The translations under genes were made by a program, and so were the position numbers. A stretch of 64,000 bases of DNA from Longitalea luteola. Its GTDB lineage: Bacteria > Bacteroidota > Bacteroidia > Chitinophagales > Chitinophagaceae. The DNA lies in contig NZ_JAFIQX010000001.1 in NCBI RefSeq assembly GCF_017356035.1, forward strand, positions 682,001 through 746,000. Reading direction: 5' to 3'. Position 1 is the first letter of the stretch. Each line of letters starts with the position of its first letter. Of the stretch, positions 1 to 9,539 are shown piece after piece. The notes beneath the pieces were generated by a model that was not told the origin of the DNA, searched no databases, and worked only from the letters and a program-made list of their open reading frames with translations.

Positions 1-285
1 GCCTTTGAAGGTGGTATATCTATCGGTCAGCTCATATCTGCTCAGGCACTACATTTTGAAGGAGTAAAAGGCGTGTATTACGAAGACAACAGTCTTTTGA
101 ATAAAACGCAATTGAATTTTGTCACCGGCCTGAATGTTGGTTTGTTTCAACACAGCAAACATCCTGTATGGATAGGCCCCAACCTGCGATATGCACTCAA
201 TGGGTTGGTTAAAAAAGACGTGTCCTCCGGCCAATACCTTTGGTCAACCGGGCTTAGCGTAAAGATGATGCTGGGAAGGTTGTAA
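1..285 (+). CDS. C-terminal part of a probable outer-membrane beta-barrel protein (partial)
   Basis: The reading frame is open from base 1 to the TAA at 283-285, so only the last 94 residues are in the window. They alternate short hydrophobic and polar stretches with many Gly, Tyr and Asn, as in transmembrane beta strands. There is no cytoplasmic-enzyme motif. The gene lies 77 bases before an LVIVD lipoprotein gene on the same strand, so both could serve the cell envelope. The family cannot be named from this fragment; barrel character is inferred from composition only. Confidence 0.5.
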   Translation, partial: AFEGGISIGQLISAQALHFEGVKGVYYEDNSLLNKTQLNFVTGLNVGLFQHSKHPVWIGPNLRYALNGLVKKDVSSGQYLWSTGLSVKMMLGRL

Positions 286-362
286 AAACAGTCCTGTAAA
301 ATTTACAGGTTATTGCAACGCTTGTTTCATGCAGTTTGTCAGTTATAAAAAAGCTAAAACTT

Positions 363-1616
363 ATGAAACGGCATCCCATGCTGGTTTTACAGTTAATGGT
401 GACTGTAATACTGATCGGTTTTTTTTCTAACTGCGATAAAGAAAAGGCCACCCGCACATACACCTGGTACGAGCCTGTTTACAAAACATTGACCGAAGTA
501 CGGGCCGGGATGAAAAGCGGTCCGGCCCAGGCGCTGAAACATCCGGGTAAGATCTATATCTACGGGAACTACATATTCCTCAATGAACAGAATGAAGGCA
601 TTCATATCATTGATAACACGCAGCCGGCAGCACCCAAAAGGATTTCGTTTATTCCGATTCCCGGCAATGTTGATCTCGCTGTTAATGGCAACACCTTATA
701 TGCCGATTCATATAGTGACCTGGTGACATTTGATATCAGCAATCCCCAGGCCGTAGTGGTAAAAAAGTTTACAAGCGACGCGTTCCCCAATCGCATATAC
801 TATTACAGCAATTATAACAGCAGGAATCCTGATTCGATTAAAATTCCTGTAAGCTGGATAAGACACGATACAACACTTCCTGCTGACCAGTATCCGCGCA
901 GTCTTCTCGGTCTCGATTATATAGCCAGCAGCAGCTTTGCATCAAGTGCTCCGGGTAAAAGCGGTATTGGCGGATCGATGGCCCGGTTCACCCTGTTGAA
1001 TAACTACCTGTATACAGTAACCGACCGTGAGTTATATGCTTTTGATATTTCTACTCCGCAGGATCCTCAATTCGTTAAAAAATCATTCATCGATAACCAG
1101 CTGATAGAAACCATCTATCCGTTCAAGAACAAATTATTTATAGGTTCTACGCAGGGCATGTTCATCTATGATGTATCAACGCCTGGCAACCCGGTTAAAC
1201 AAGCCCAGTTCACCCATGCCCGTAGTTGTGACCCGGTTATCGCCGATGACAATACCGCTTATGTTACCCTGCGTTCCGGTACTTTTTGCGGTGGTAACAT
1301 AAACCAGCTGGAAGCGATCAATATCACCGATATTTTCAGACCTACGCTTATAAAGACGTATAGCATGACCAATCCATTCGGTTTGGGTAAAGATGGCAAT
1401 GTGTTGTTCATCTGTGATGGCAAGGACGGCGTTAAAGTGTATGATGCAGCTCAGCCGGCCGATCTCAAGTTGATAAAACAGATTAGTGGTATGGAAACCT
1501 ATGATGTAATAGCCTGGAATAAAAAAGCATTGGTAGTAGCGAAAGATGGTTTGTACCAGTTTGATTATTCCAATGTAAACCAGATCCGGTTACTCAGTAA
1601 AATAAGCCTGAACTAA
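363..1616 (+). CDS. LVIVD-repeat lipoprotein
   Basis: A 417-residue protein starting at the ATG at 363; a TTG nine codons upstream is possible, but the ATG leaves a normal signal sequence. The N-terminus is basic, then hydrophobic, and ends at a lipobox-like FFSNC, so the mature protein is probably an envelope lipoprotein. The rest is a series of repeats of the type 'x-YI-x-(8-12)-G-IHIIDN' and 'LYAFDISTPQDP', as in LVIVD repeats that form beta propellers. Repeats are visible near residues 70-95, 120-135, 215-230, 255-270 and 360-375. The next gene starts 9 bases downstream, so the two are probably co-transcribed. The ligand is unknown. Confidence 0.8.
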   Translation: MKRHPMLVLQLMVTVILIGFFSNCDKEKATRTYTWYEPVYKTLTEVRAGMKSGPAQALKHPGKIYIYGNYIFLNEQNEGIHIIDNTQPAAPKRISFIPIPGNVDLAVNGNTLYADSYSDLVTFDISNPQAVVVKKFTSDAFPNRIYYYSNYNSRNPDSIKIPVSWIRHDTTLPADQYPRSLLGLDYIASSSFASSAPGKSGIGGSMARFTLLNNYLYTVTDRELYAFDISTPQDPQFVKKSFIDNQLIETIYPFKNKLFIGSTQGMFIYDVSTPGNPVKQAQFTHARSCDPVIADDNTAYVTLRSGTFCGGNINQLEAINITDIFRPTLIKTYSMTNPFGLGKDGNVLFICDGKDGVKVYDAAQPADLKLIKQISGMETYDVIAWNKKALVVAKDGLYQFDYSNVNQIRLLSKISLN

Positions 1617-1625
1617 TTCCCGGAT

Positions 1626-2216
1626 ATGCGAATAAAGATCTTTTTATTAGTTGTTCTTAGCGGGTATGGTCTCATATCCACTGCACAGGAAGCCAAACAG
1701 GAACAGCCGGCCACTAAAGGCTGTTCCTGTTCCTTCAGTTCCATAAACCAGGGTGGTGTGTTACACGGCAGCCGCGGCCAGTATTTCCAGTTCCAGACGA
1801 TCAATGGTGTTAAATATAAAGCCTGGTTTGCCGGTATAGGCCTGGGGCTCGATCATTACTACCGCCTGGGTTTCCCGGTATTCCTGGATGTAAGGAAGTA
1901 TTTGTTTGATAAACCAACCACGCCCTTCCTGTATGTTGACGGCGGTGTTCACCTTATAGCCCAAAAAAAAGAACAGGTGAGCCAATGGCATTATAACCGG
2001 TATAAGAGTGGGTGGTATGCCGATGCCGGCATCGGAATGAAATTTGGTTTCCAGGGCAAAGGCCGCTGGTTGATAAGCACCGGCTATAGCTACAAGAACA
2101 TTACCCGCGACTTTAAATCCAGTGTTGATTGTCCTACCAACCGTTGCTATGAAACGTTTGAAACTTACAGGAATTATCTGCACCGGTTGTCGTTGAAACT
2201 GGGTCTGCAGTTTTAA
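1626..2216 (+). CDS. Secreted small barrel-like protein, function unknown
   Basis: A 196-residue protein with a clear signal peptide (about residues 1-20, cleavage after STA). A Cys-rich KGCSCS stretch follows, and then a Gly/Tyr-rich region with alternating hydrophobic residues. It ends with an aromatic residue (LKLGLQF), the usual terminal signal of outer-membrane beta barrels. The start lies 9 bases after the stop of the LVIVD lipoprotein gene, so an operon is likely. No named domain was recognised; an outer-membrane location is inferred. Confidence 0.7.
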   Translation: MRIKIFLLVVLSGYGLISTAQEAKQEQPATKGCSCSFSSINQGGVLHGSRGQYFQFQTINGVKYKAWFAGIGLGLDHYYRLGFPVFLDVRKYLFDKPTTPFLYVDGGVHLIAQKKEQVSQWHYNRYKSGWYADAGIGMKFGFQGKGRWLISTGYSYKNITRDFKSSVDCPTNRCYETFETYRNYLHRLSLKLGLQF

Positions 2217-2287
2217 TAGATGCGCTGTGCACCTGCCTGTCGGCAGACGGATTTAGCCATTTAAAGAGCAGAAACTGTGGCACAGTC

Positions 2288-3217
2288 TTAACCCTTCAGA
2301 AATTTCACATTACGCTGGATGCCCTGGAATTTGGCGCGCTTTAAGGGCGAGTGCCTGAAGATCTGTTTGAACGCTTCTTCGGTCAGCGATTCCCATTCTT
2401 TGGTAGTGAAGTTGAGTATTTCCGGGATAGGAGTAAACTCCGTTTCCCGGGTTGGCTGGGCAAAGCGGTTCCACGGACAAACATCCTGGCATACATCGCA
2501 GCCAAACATCCAGTCGGCGAACTGACCTTTTTTATCATCGGGCAATAACAGATCTTTTAATTCAATCGTATAATAGGAAATGCACTGGCTGCCATTGATC
2601 ACTTTGCCTTCCGAAATAGCGCCGGTGGGGCACGCATCGATACAACGGCGGCAGCTGCCGCAATAATCTTTGGCAATGGGATCGTCGTATTCCAGCTCAA
2701 GATCAACGATGAGCGTGGCAATGAAGAAAAAAGAGCCCTGTTGTTTGGTAATGAGGTTGCCGTTTTTACCTATCCAGCCCAATCCGCTGCGGTGCGCCCA
2801 GCTTCGTTCGAGTACCGGCGCGGAATCAACGAACCCTCTACCCTGTACTTCTCCGATGTGTTCATTAATGAGCGCCAGCAGGGCATGCAGCTTCTTTTTG
2901 ATCACTTCATGATAGTCAGCCCCAAATGCATATTTCGAAATATGCGGCGTGCCCGTTGTTTGCTGCTGCTGCGGAAAGTAATTCAGTAATACTGTGATCA
3001 CCGATCTGGCGCCAGGCACCAGTTTGGTGGGGTCGATGCGCAGATCGAAATAATTTTCCATGTACTGCATGTTGCCATGCAAGCCTTTGTTCAGCCATTG
3101 CTCCAGCCGCCGGGCATCATCGTCCAGCCGTTGGGCCCGGGCAATCCCGCAAAAGTCGAAACCCAGTTCGCGCACGAATGATCTTATTTGCTGGGTATGT
3201 TCAAGTTTATAGTTCAA
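2288..3217 (-). CDS. queG: Epoxyqueuosine reductase QueG
   Basis: A 309-residue iron-sulfur protein that makes queuosine from epoxyqueuosine in the last step of tRNA queuosine synthesis, using cobalamin and two [4Fe-4S] clusters. Ferredoxin-type cysteines are at about residues 186, 189, 192 and 196 (CGSCRRCIDACPTG), and a second set is at 240, 243 and 247 (CDVCQDVCPWN). The probable catalytic Asp is in VDSAPVLER near residue 131. It is shorter than the E. coli enzyme because it lacks the C-terminal extension. The only plausible in-frame start is a TTG at 3217, which lies inside a heptad repeat array, with an in-frame stop a few codons upstream. queD is 17 kb away. Confidence 0.93.
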   Translation of the reverse strand: MNYKLEHTQQIRSFVRELGFDFCGIARAQRLDDDARRLEQWLNKGLHGNMQYMENYFDLRIDPTKLVPGARSVITVLLNYFPQQQQTTGTPHISKYAFGADYHEVIKKKLHALLALINEHIGEVQGRGFVDSAPVLERSWAHRSGLGWIGKNGNLITKQQGSFFFIATLIVDLELEYDDPIAKDYCGSCRRCIDACPTGAISEGKVINGSQCISYYTIELKDLLLPDDKKGQFADWMFGCDVCQDVCPWNRFAQPTRETEFTPIPEILNFTTKEWESLTEEAFKQIFRHSPLKRAKFQGIQRNVKFLKG

Positions 3218-3256
3218 AGTTTTAGGTTCAAAGTTTTAGGTTCAAAGTTTTAAGTT
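3208..3256. repeat. Heptad tandem array, GTTCAAA/GTTTTAG words
   Basis: Alternating 7-bp words GTTCAAA and GTTTTAG run without interruption from the 5' end of queG into the upstream gap. The first codons of queG (TTG AAC TAT AAA) are themselves repeat words read on the minus strand. Confidence 0.85.
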
Positions 3257-3316
3257 GTTTGGAAGTTTGTACCTGCATTATCGGTTTGCAATTTTATGAC
3301 TGCATTTCGGAAGGCT

Positions 3317-3344
3317 GCGTTGTGCGTTAAGCATTAAGCGTTCT
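3317..3344. repeat. Heptad array GCGTTNN overlapping the araC-type stop
   Basis: Four 7-bp words (GCGTTGT, GCGTTAA, GCATTAA, GCGTTCT) lie back to back. On the minus strand they encode the last residues (TLNA) and the TAA stop of the AraC-type regulator. Confidence 0.75.
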
Positions 3345-4220
3345 GAATTCGTCTTGTAAGTATTCTTCCTGTTCCTGAATGCGGAATTTTTTGCGGAAGC
3401 CCGATGGGGTAAGCTGTTTCAGCTTCAGGAATTGTTTGTTGAAATTAGCCAGCGTATTGAAGCCGCTTTCGATACTGATCTCGAGAACGGTCTTCTGTGT
3501 ATCGATCAACAGTTTGCAGGCATGGCCGATGCGTACTTCGTTCAAAAAATCGACATAGGTCTTCTTGGTGCTTTTTTTAAAATAACTGCAAAAGGCCGGA
3601 ATGCTCATGCCAGCGGTGGACGCCACATCACAAAGGGCAATCGGTTCCTGGAAATTATCGATGGTGAACTGGTAAATGCGGTCGATACGGTCCTTGTTTT
3701 TGGCCTGAAAGGTTTTCACCTCCTGTGTAGACACCGTTTCATATTCATGAGCGGCGGCTATTACCTGTAAACATTCGCAGAGCCGGATGATGCGGGCAAA
3801 TCCTTCTAAATGTTCGAGTTCAATTAACAAGGTTTTTAATTGCTGCCGGCTGGCGCCCCGGATCTTCAGTCCCTGGGAAGCTATGGCAAACAGTTTCAGG
3901 ATGCTTTTGCTTTCAGGTAATTGCATGAAGCCGGGACCCCAGAAATCGTCGGTGAACTGCACAACGACTGCTGCGGTAACCAGGTCTTTATGGGCTTTTT
4001 GAAATGTATGGGGCAGGTTGCTGCCCAGGAAAAAAACGTCGTCGGTCTTGAATTCGCCAATATAATTGCCAATAAAGGCAGTGCCTTCGCCTTCGATGAA
4101 CAGGATCAGTTCATACTCAATATGCTGGTGCCAGGGTACTTCAAAATGGGGCGTACGGTAGGTGCGCGCCACAAATGAGGTGTTCTGGGAAAGTGGTAAT
4201 TTTTCAACTAAAGGTTTCAT
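3327..4220 (-). CDS. AraC-family transcriptional regulator with N-terminal cupin, probable xylose-locus regulator
   Basis: A 297-residue regulator. Residues about 20-90 form a cupin-like sensor (HFEVPWHQHIEYELILF and a later glycine-rich turn). Residues about 185-285 form two helix-turn-helix motifs typical of AraC/XylS (ALCDVASTAGMSIPAFCSYFKK and VLEISIESGFNTLANFNKQF, each split here only by the domain fold). The gene is transcribed divergently from the xylulokinase gene across a 389-base gap. That is the usual arrangement for a local activator, so control of xylB-xylA-symporter is inferred; the ligand is not shown. The last four residues and the stop are encoded by a heptad repeat. Confidence 0.85.
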   Translation of the reverse strand: MKPLVEKLPLSQNTSFVARTYRTPHFEVPWHQHIEYELILFIEGEGTAFIGNYIGEFKTDDVFFLGSNLPHTFQKAHKDLVTAAVVVQFTDDFWGPGFMQLPESKSILKLFAIASQGLKIRGASRQQLKTLLIELEHLEGFARIIRLCECLQVIAAAHEYETVSTQEVKTFQAKNKDRIDRIYQFTIDNFQEPIALCDVASTAGMSIPAFCSYFKKSTKKTYVDFLNEVRIGHACKLLIDTQKTVLEISIESGFNTLANFNKQFLKLKQLTPSGFRKKFRIQEQEEYLQDEFRTLNA

Positions 4221-4609
4221 GCCTTAGCCCCTCCGTTACACTATTTTAAGCAAAAATAAACATATTGGATATCAGTTATATTAAAATAGTTTATGTTTTC
4301 GAAAATAAAGTGGAAGGCCAATTTATTAATATCTGATAATTTCGATTCTTCGATAAAGGTTTTTGGTTAACAGGGCAGCAGGTGTAGGGCGTAGAATCAG
4401 AACTATCTCGAGCTTGCTGCCTTTTCTTTTAAATCTCAAATCACAAATCACAAGAACCAAATAATAAAGCAAAGATTTTAAATCTCAAGATCCAGAAATA
4501 AATCACAAATCTTAAATCACAAATGGTTGCAATTTGGGATTTGATTTTGATCATTGGTATTTATTTTTTGGCTCTTGGTTTTTGGTTCCTGGAATTTTAA
4601 CTCTGCCAT
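4221..4609. other. Divergent control region between the AraC-type gene and xylB
   Basis: No gene is seen. The part next to the regulator (4240-4330) is AT-rich and could hold promoters and operators. The rest is taken up by a repeat array. No clear AraC half-site pair could be proved by eye. Confidence 0.6.
4428..4592. repeat. Inverted heptad array, AAATCAC / TTTGGTT words
   Basis: The left arm repeats AAATCAC, AAATCTC and similar 7-bp words. The right arm repeats roughly complementary words (ATTTGAT, ATTTGGG, TTTGGTT). Together they could fold back on each other. The array ends 18 bases before the xylB start codon. Confidence 0.75.
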
Positions 4610-6088
4610 ATGCTATTGCTTGGAATTGATGTAGGCACATCCTCTATCAAAGTTTCTGTTGTAGATGCCCAAACGCAAACTGTAAAAGCATCTGCCCAGT
4701 ACCCCGAATCAGAATCTCCCATTATTTCACCGCAACCCGGCTGGGCCGAACAATCGCCCGATATGTGGTGGGAACATGTGCAGCAGGCTATTAAAAAAGC
4801 AAATACCTCCAATGCGTATAATCCGGCTGATATTGGCGCCATAGGCATTTCTTATCAAATGCATGGACTGGTAATGGTTGATGAGCAGCAGCAGGCGCTG
4901 CGCAATTCGATCATCTGGTGCGATAGCCGGGCTGTTGAAATAGGCGATAAAGCCTTTAATGCCATCGGTAAGAAGACAAGCCTTTCACACCTGCTGAACT
5001 CGCCCGGTAATTTTACTGCTTCGAAACTGGCCTGGGTAAAAGAAACAGAGCCGGATACGTATAAGAAAGCCGTCAGGATCATGCTGCCCGGTGATTTTAT
5101 TGCCATGAAAATGACAGGTAATATCACCACCAGTGTGTCCGCATTATCGGAAGGTATTTTCTGGGATTTCAGGAAAGACCGCATCAGCCGCGATGTGATG
5201 GATCATTTTGGTTTTAACGACAAACTGATACCGGAGGTGCAAAACGTATTTTCTGACCATGGCCGGTTATCGGCGAATGTGGCCTCAGCGTTATCATTAC
5301 GAACCGGCATCCCGGTTACCTATAAAGCCGGCGATCAACCCAATAATGCATTGTCGTTAAACGTGCTGGAACCCGGGGAAGTAGCTGCAACAGCTGGTAC
5401 TTCCGGCGTAATTTATGGCGTAAGTGATGAGCTTACCTATGATCCTGAATCGCGGGTGAATACTTTTGCACACGTGAATTATACCAATGAAAAAAAGCGG
5501 TTAGGCGTGTTGTTATGTATCAATGGCACCGGAATTTTAAACCGCTGGGTCAAGAATATTTTCACGCCGGCCATCAGCTATTCGCAAATGAACAGCGAAG
5601 CATCAAAAGTGCCGGTAGGCGCCGATGGCCTGCGCGTGCTGCCCTTTGGGAATGGCGCCGAGCGCATGCTGAAGAACCAGATCATCGGCGTGCACTTCCA
5701 TCATATTGACCTGAACCTGCACTCGCAGGCGCATTTGTTCCGTGCAGCGCAGGAGGGTATTGCCTGTGCCTTTAGGTATGGACTGGACATCATGCGTGAA
5801 AATGGCATGAACCCACAGGTGATCAGGGCAGGTAAAGCCAATTTGTTCCTCAGTGACCTGTTTGTAGAAGCATTTGTAAACACCACGCACGTGCCGGTTG
5901 AACTGTACAATTGCGACGGCAGTGTGGGCGCTGCTATTGGCGCCGGAATTGGGGTGGGCGAATATAAAACGCCAAAAGAGGCATTTACGCAGATAAAGCC
6001 GTTGACCGTCATAGAACCTGCGAAGAAAAAGGAGTATAAGGCCGTGTATGAGGAATGGAAGGAATTGCTGGATAATGTGCTTGATTAA
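4610..6088 (+). CDS. xylB: Xylulokinase
   Basis: A 492-residue FGGY sugar kinase that phosphorylates D-xylulose to xylulose 5-phosphate. The N-terminal phosphate-binding loop LLGIDVGTSSIK is at residues 2-13. The substrate region ISYQMHGLV is near residue 80. The catalytic Asp is in AGDQPNNA near residue 244, followed by the second nucleotide-binding turn ATAGTSGV near residue 262. Length is typical. The gene precedes the xylose isomerase gene by 255 bases on the same strand, which supports xylulose as the substrate over other pentuloses. The ATG at 4610 is the first start in frame and places the phosphate loop at the extreme N-terminus, as in the family. Confidence 0.95.
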   Translation: MLLLGIDVGTSSIKVSVVDAQTQTVKASAQYPESESPIISPQPGWAEQSPDMWWEHVQQAIKKANTSNAYNPADIGAIGISYQMHGLVMVDEQQQALRNSIIWCDSRAVEIGDKAFNAIGKKTSLSHLLNSPGNFTASKLAWVKETEPDTYKKAVRIMLPGDFIAMKMTGNITTSVSALSEGIFWDFRKDRISRDVMDHFGFNDKLIPEVQNVFSDHGRLSANVASALSLRTGIPVTYKAGDQPNNALSLNVLEPGEVAATAGTSGVIYGVSDELTYDPESRVNTFAHVNYTNEKKRLGVLLCINGTGILNRWVKNIFTPAISYSQMNSEASKVPVGADGLRVLPFGNGAERMLKNQIIGVHFHHIDLNLHSQAHLFRAAQEGIACAFRYGLDIMRENGMNPQVIRAGKANLFLSDLFVEAFVNTTHVPVELYNCDGSVGAAIGAGIGVGEYKTPKEAFTQIKPLTVIEPAKKKEYKAVYEEWKELLDNVLD

Positions 6089-6111
6089 TTAGCAAACGTG
6101 AAAATTTGAAG

Positions 6112-6131
6112 GTCCCGACTAAAGTCGGGAC
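6112..6131. other. Perfect short hairpin after xylB
   Basis: GTCCCGACT and AGTCGGGAC are separated by two bases and form a 9-bp stem without a T run. It may protect the 3' end of the xylB message or act as a processing site. Confidence 0.6.
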
Positions 6132-6139
6132 AGGCTGGG

Positions 6140-6305
6140 CAAATGAATATAGTTGCGGTTACCAGTTGGCGAGCCGGTAACCTGAAAAAGGATAAATTTT
6201 AAATTTGAGCATTTGCCGTTTGCCGTACTTCTCCGCCGAAGCCTTCGCATAGGCGGATTGACCATTCACCATTCACTTCCCGACAGTTACCGGGAACCTG
6301 ATTAA
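6140..6305. repeat. Mixed heptad-like repeat between xylB and xylA
   Basis: Words such as GTTACCAG, ATTTGCC/GTTTGCC and ACCATTC occur in short 7-bp runs, with a GTTACC-type arm at each side (near 6152 and 6285). It looks like a decayed member of the inverted arrays seen throughout the window. Confidence 0.55.
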
Positions 6306-6343
6306 TTAGAAAATCTTTCAAGTAAATAAATAACATAAGGTAT

Positions 6344-7672
6344 ATGAAAATAATTACTGGCGACAAGGAATTCTTTAAAGGTATTGGTTCCATTAAGTAT
6401 GAAGGCGTGGAGAGCGACAACCCACTGGCCTTTAAATGGTATGATGAAAATAAGGTAATAGCCGGCAAAACCATGAAAGAGCATTTACGCTTTGCGGTAT
6501 GTTACTGGCACACCTTCTGTAACACCGGCGCCGATCCGTTTGGTCCGGGTACAAAACATTTCGCCTGGGATGCAGCCGGCGATGCCAATCAGCGCGCAAA
6601 AGATAAAATGGATGCGGCGTTTGAGTTCATCACTAAACTGGGGGTTCCATATTATTGCTTCCACGATATCGACCTGGTTGATGAAGGCGCGAACTTAAAG
6701 GAATATGAAAGCCGTTTACAAACCATTGTAGACTATGCAAAACAAAAACAACAGGCCAGCGGCGTGAAATTGTTGTGGGGAACGGCAAATGTGTTTTCGA
6801 ATCCCCGTTATATGAACGGAGCTTCCACCAATCCTGATTTTGCTGCTGTAGCTTATGCCGGTACGCAGGTAAAAAATGCACTGGATGCTACCATAGCACT
6901 GGGCGGTGAGAACTATGTGTTCTGGGGTGGCCGTGAAGGTTATATGAGCCTGCTGAACACCAATATGAAGCGGGAGCTGGATCACCTGGCCCGTTTTCTG
7001 ACCATGGCGCGCGACTATGCCCGCAAACAGGGCTTCAAAGGCGTATTCTTTATTGAACCCAAACCTTGCGAACCTACCAAACACCAATACGATTTTGACT
7101 GCGCTACTGTGGTAGGCTTCCTCCGCCATTACGGACTTGATAAAGACTTTAAAATAAATATCGAGGTGAACCACGCTACCCTGGCCGGACATACCTTCCA
7201 GCACGAGTTACAGGTGGCTGCCGATGCCGGTATGCTGGGTAGCATCGATGCCAACCGCGGTGATGATCAGAACGGCTGGGATACCGATCAGTTCCCGATC
7301 GACCTGAATGAGCTGGTAGAAAGCATGCTCATCATCCTGGAAGCCGGCGGCTTTGCGGGTGGCGGTGTGAACTTCGATGCCAAAACACGCCGGAATTCTA
7401 CTGACCTGGAAGATATCTTTATTGCGCATATCGGTGGAATGGATGCATTTGCCCGTGCCCTGACAATTGCTGACCGGGTACTGCAGAAATCGCCTTACCT
7501 GAAATTCCGTAAAGACCGTTATGCTTCATTCGACAGCGGCAAAGGAAAAGAATTTGAGACCGGCCTCCTGAAGCTGGAAGACCTGCGTGAGTACGCCTTG
7601 GCGAACGGCGAGCCCAAACAGATCAGTGGTAAACAGGAGTGGCTGGAGAACATCATCAATCAATACATTTAG
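6344..7672 (+). CDS. xylA: Xylose isomerase
   Basis: A 442-residue class II xylose isomerase that interconverts D-xylose and D-xylulose in the cytoplasm. The catalytic His and its Asp partner are in [10 protein letters not shown] (H107, D110). Metal ligands are in [18 protein letters not shown] (about residues 232-250), in the [12 protein letters not shown] region and in [19 protein letters not shown]. The signature VFWGGREGY is near residue 190. Length and the long N-terminus fit class II enzymes. It lies between xylB and the symporter gene on one strand, forming a complete uptake and entry route for xylose. Confidence 0.97.
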   Translation: MKIITGDKEFFKGIGSIKYEGVESDNPLAFKWYDENKVIAGKTMKEHLRFAVCYWHTFCNTGADPFGPGTKHFAWDAAGDANQRAKDKMDAAFEFITKLGVPYYCFHDIDLVDEGANLKEYESRLQTIVDYAKQKQQASGVKLLWGTANVFSNPRYMNGASTNPDFAAVAYAGTQVKNALDATIALGGENYVFWGGREGYMSLLNTNMKRELDHLARFLTMARDYARKQGFKGVFFIEPKPCEPTKHQYDFDCATVVGFLRHYGLDKDFKINIEVNHATLAGHTFQHELQVAADAGMLGSIDANRGDDQNGWDTDQFPIDLNELVESMLIILEAGGFAGGGVNFDAKTRRNSTDLEDIFIAHIGGMDAFARALTIADRVLQKSPYLKFRKDRYASFDSGKGKEFETGLLKLEDLREYALANGEPKQISGKQEWLENIINQYI

Positions 7673-7674
7673 GA

Positions 7675-7832
7675 TTTCTGATTTCGAGATTTCCGATTTA
7701 GGGGATTTAGGGATTTTGAGATTTAGGGATTTTGAGATTTATGCATTTGAAGATTTAGAAATTTAGAGATTTGTCGGAATGTAGAACAGAAGCAAATCTC
7801 AAAATCTCGAAATCTCGAAATCAGAAATTTCC
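7675..7832. repeat. Inverted octad array, GATTTAGG / AAATCTCG words
   Basis: It begins directly after the xylA stop. The left arm is a run of 8-bp words (GATTTAGG, GATTTTGA and variants). A loop around 7770-7793 follows, then a right arm of AAATCTCG words complementary to the left arm. The whole could form a long imperfect hairpin at the 3' end of the xylA message. Confidence 0.85.
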
Positions 7833-7906
7833 TCTGGTTTGCGAAGCATGCCATTATCACAAAGCAAACCATTAATAACGATTGTCTTAAACTAAATACT
7901 TGCCGT

Positions 7907-9532
7907 ATGCAATTTCTTGGTCCAATCGATTGGCTGTTCATAGGCCTGTACATGGTTGTGATAGCAGCGATCTCCATCTGGTCGATTAGAAAAGCAAAAG
8001 ACTCACCGTCTGATTACTTCCTGGCCAACCGGAACCTCGGGTGGTTTGTGATCGGTGCCTCCATCCTGGCTTCCAACGTAGGTTCGGAACACATTGTAGG
8101 GTTGGCCGGTACCGCCGCCAATAGCGGGGTAGTGATGGGGCATTACGAATTGCACTCCTGGATCATCCTGACGCTGGGCTGGGTATTTGTACCTTTCTAT
8201 ATGCGCAGTATGGTGTACACGATGCCTGAGTTCCTCGAAAGACGTTTCAATGCCAAAGCAAGATGGCTGTTGTCGATCATTCAGCTGATCAGCTATGTGA
8301 TCGCGAAGGCGGCTGTAACCATTTACGCAGGGGCCCTGGTATTTAATTCGCTGCTGGGGGTCGACTTCTGGACGGGCGCCATCATTCTCGTAGTAGTTAC
8401 CGGGGTATATACCATCTTCGGCGGATTGCATGCCGTAATGTACACGGAAGCCATCCAGGCCATCGTGTTGTTGGTAGGTTCCGCCGTGCTGTTGTTTATG
8501 GGATTGAATAAGGTCGGCGGCTGGGATGTGCTGATCAGTTCACTGCCCAAAGAAAAAGTAAATATGTTCCCGCCATTATCAGATCCTGATTTCCCGTGGG
8601 CAGGAATATTGTTTGCCTCGCCCATTGTTGGTATATGGTACTGGTGTACCGACCAGCATATTGTGCAACGCTGCCTGGCAGCGCGCAATGAAAAAGAGGC
8701 AAGACGCGGAACCATTTTCGCCGCTTATTTAAAACTGCTTCCCTTCTTTATCTTCATGATCCCCGGCCTGATCGCTTATGTGTTACATCAACAGGGGAAA
8801 TTGAACATGTCAGAGACCGATACAGCTTTTCCCACCCTGGTGAAGGAGATCATGCCCGTGGGGCTTAGAGGATTATTGGCCGGAGGTCTGCTGGCCGCGT
8901 TAATGAGTTCGCTGGCTTCGGTTTACAATGCCTGTTCAACGCTGTTTACGATGGATATTTACCAGAAAATGAAGCCACATGCCAACAGTCATGAACTGGT
9001 GCGGGTAGGCCGGATTGCAACCGGTATTGTGGTATTGCTGGGGATGATCTGGATCCCGTTGATGAAGAATATATCCAAAGGATTGTACGGCTATCTGCAA
9101 AGCGTGCAATCGTACCTGGCGCCGCCTATTGCGGCCGCCTTCCTGCTGGGTGTATTTTCAAAACGTATCAATGCAAAAGGAGCCTACACGGCTATGGTAG
9201 CAGGTTTTATCATTGGTATTTTAAAGCTGGTGTTCGAACTGATGAAAGGCAGCCTGTCTGGCATCCTGTACGATTTTGCCACCATGAACTTTTTATACTT
9301 CTGTATTGCGTTGTTTGTGTTTTCGATCGTGTTGATGATCGCCGTAAGCCTGGCTTCGCCGCCACCGAACGAAAAACAAATAAAAGGCTTGACGTTTGCT
9401 ACTACCGTAGCTGAAGATAAAGCCGCTTCCCGCGCAAGCTGGAACCAGAAAGATGTGATATTAACGGTGATCGTATTGTTGTTCATCGTTGCCGCCTTTA
9501 TGTACTTCTCGCCTTTAGGCGTTGCTAAATAA
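7907..9532 (+). CDS. Sodium/solute symporter (SSS family), probable xylose transporter
   Basis: A 541-residue membrane protein with about 14 hydrophobic segments. It carries the SSS hallmark region GGLHAVMYTEAIQAIVLL (about residues 168-185) and the N-terminal SDYFLANRNLGW segment, as in vSGLT-like Na+/sugar carriers. It is third in line after xylB and xylA, so D-xylose is the most likely cargo, although the substrate is inferred from context. The ATG at 7907 gives the family's typical short N-terminus before the first helix. Confidence 0.9.
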   Translation: MQFLGPIDWLFIGLYMVVIAAISIWSIRKAKDSPSDYFLANRNLGWFVIGASILASNVGSEHIVGLAGTAANSGVVMGHYELHSWIILTLGWVFVPFYMRSMVYTMPEFLERRFNAKARWLLSIIQLISYVIAKAAVTIYAGALVFNSLLGVDFWTGAIILVVVTGVYTIFGGLHAVMYTEAIQAIVLLVGSAVLLFMGLNKVGGWDVLISSLPKEKVNMFPPLSDPDFPWAGILFASPIVGIWYWCTDQHIVQRCLAARNEKEARRGTIFAAYLKLLPFFIFMIPGLIAYVLHQQGKLNMSETDTAFPTLVKEIMPVGLRGLLAGGLLAALMSSLASVYNACSTLFTMDIYQKMKPHANSHELVRVGRIATGIVVLLGMIWIPLMKNISKGLYGYLQSVQSYLAPPIAAAFLLGVFSKRINAKGAYTAMVAGFIIGILKLVFELMKGSLSGILYDFATMNFLYFCIALFVFSIVLMIAVSLASPPPNEKQIKGLTFATTVAEDKAASRASWNQKDVILTVIVLLFIVAAFMYFSPLGVAK

Positions 9533-9539
9533 AAGGCAC

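Noticed and set aside
336-362. TTG start upstream of the LVIVD lipoprotein
   Set aside because: The ATG at 363 gives a proper signal sequence; the upstream nine codons add nothing.
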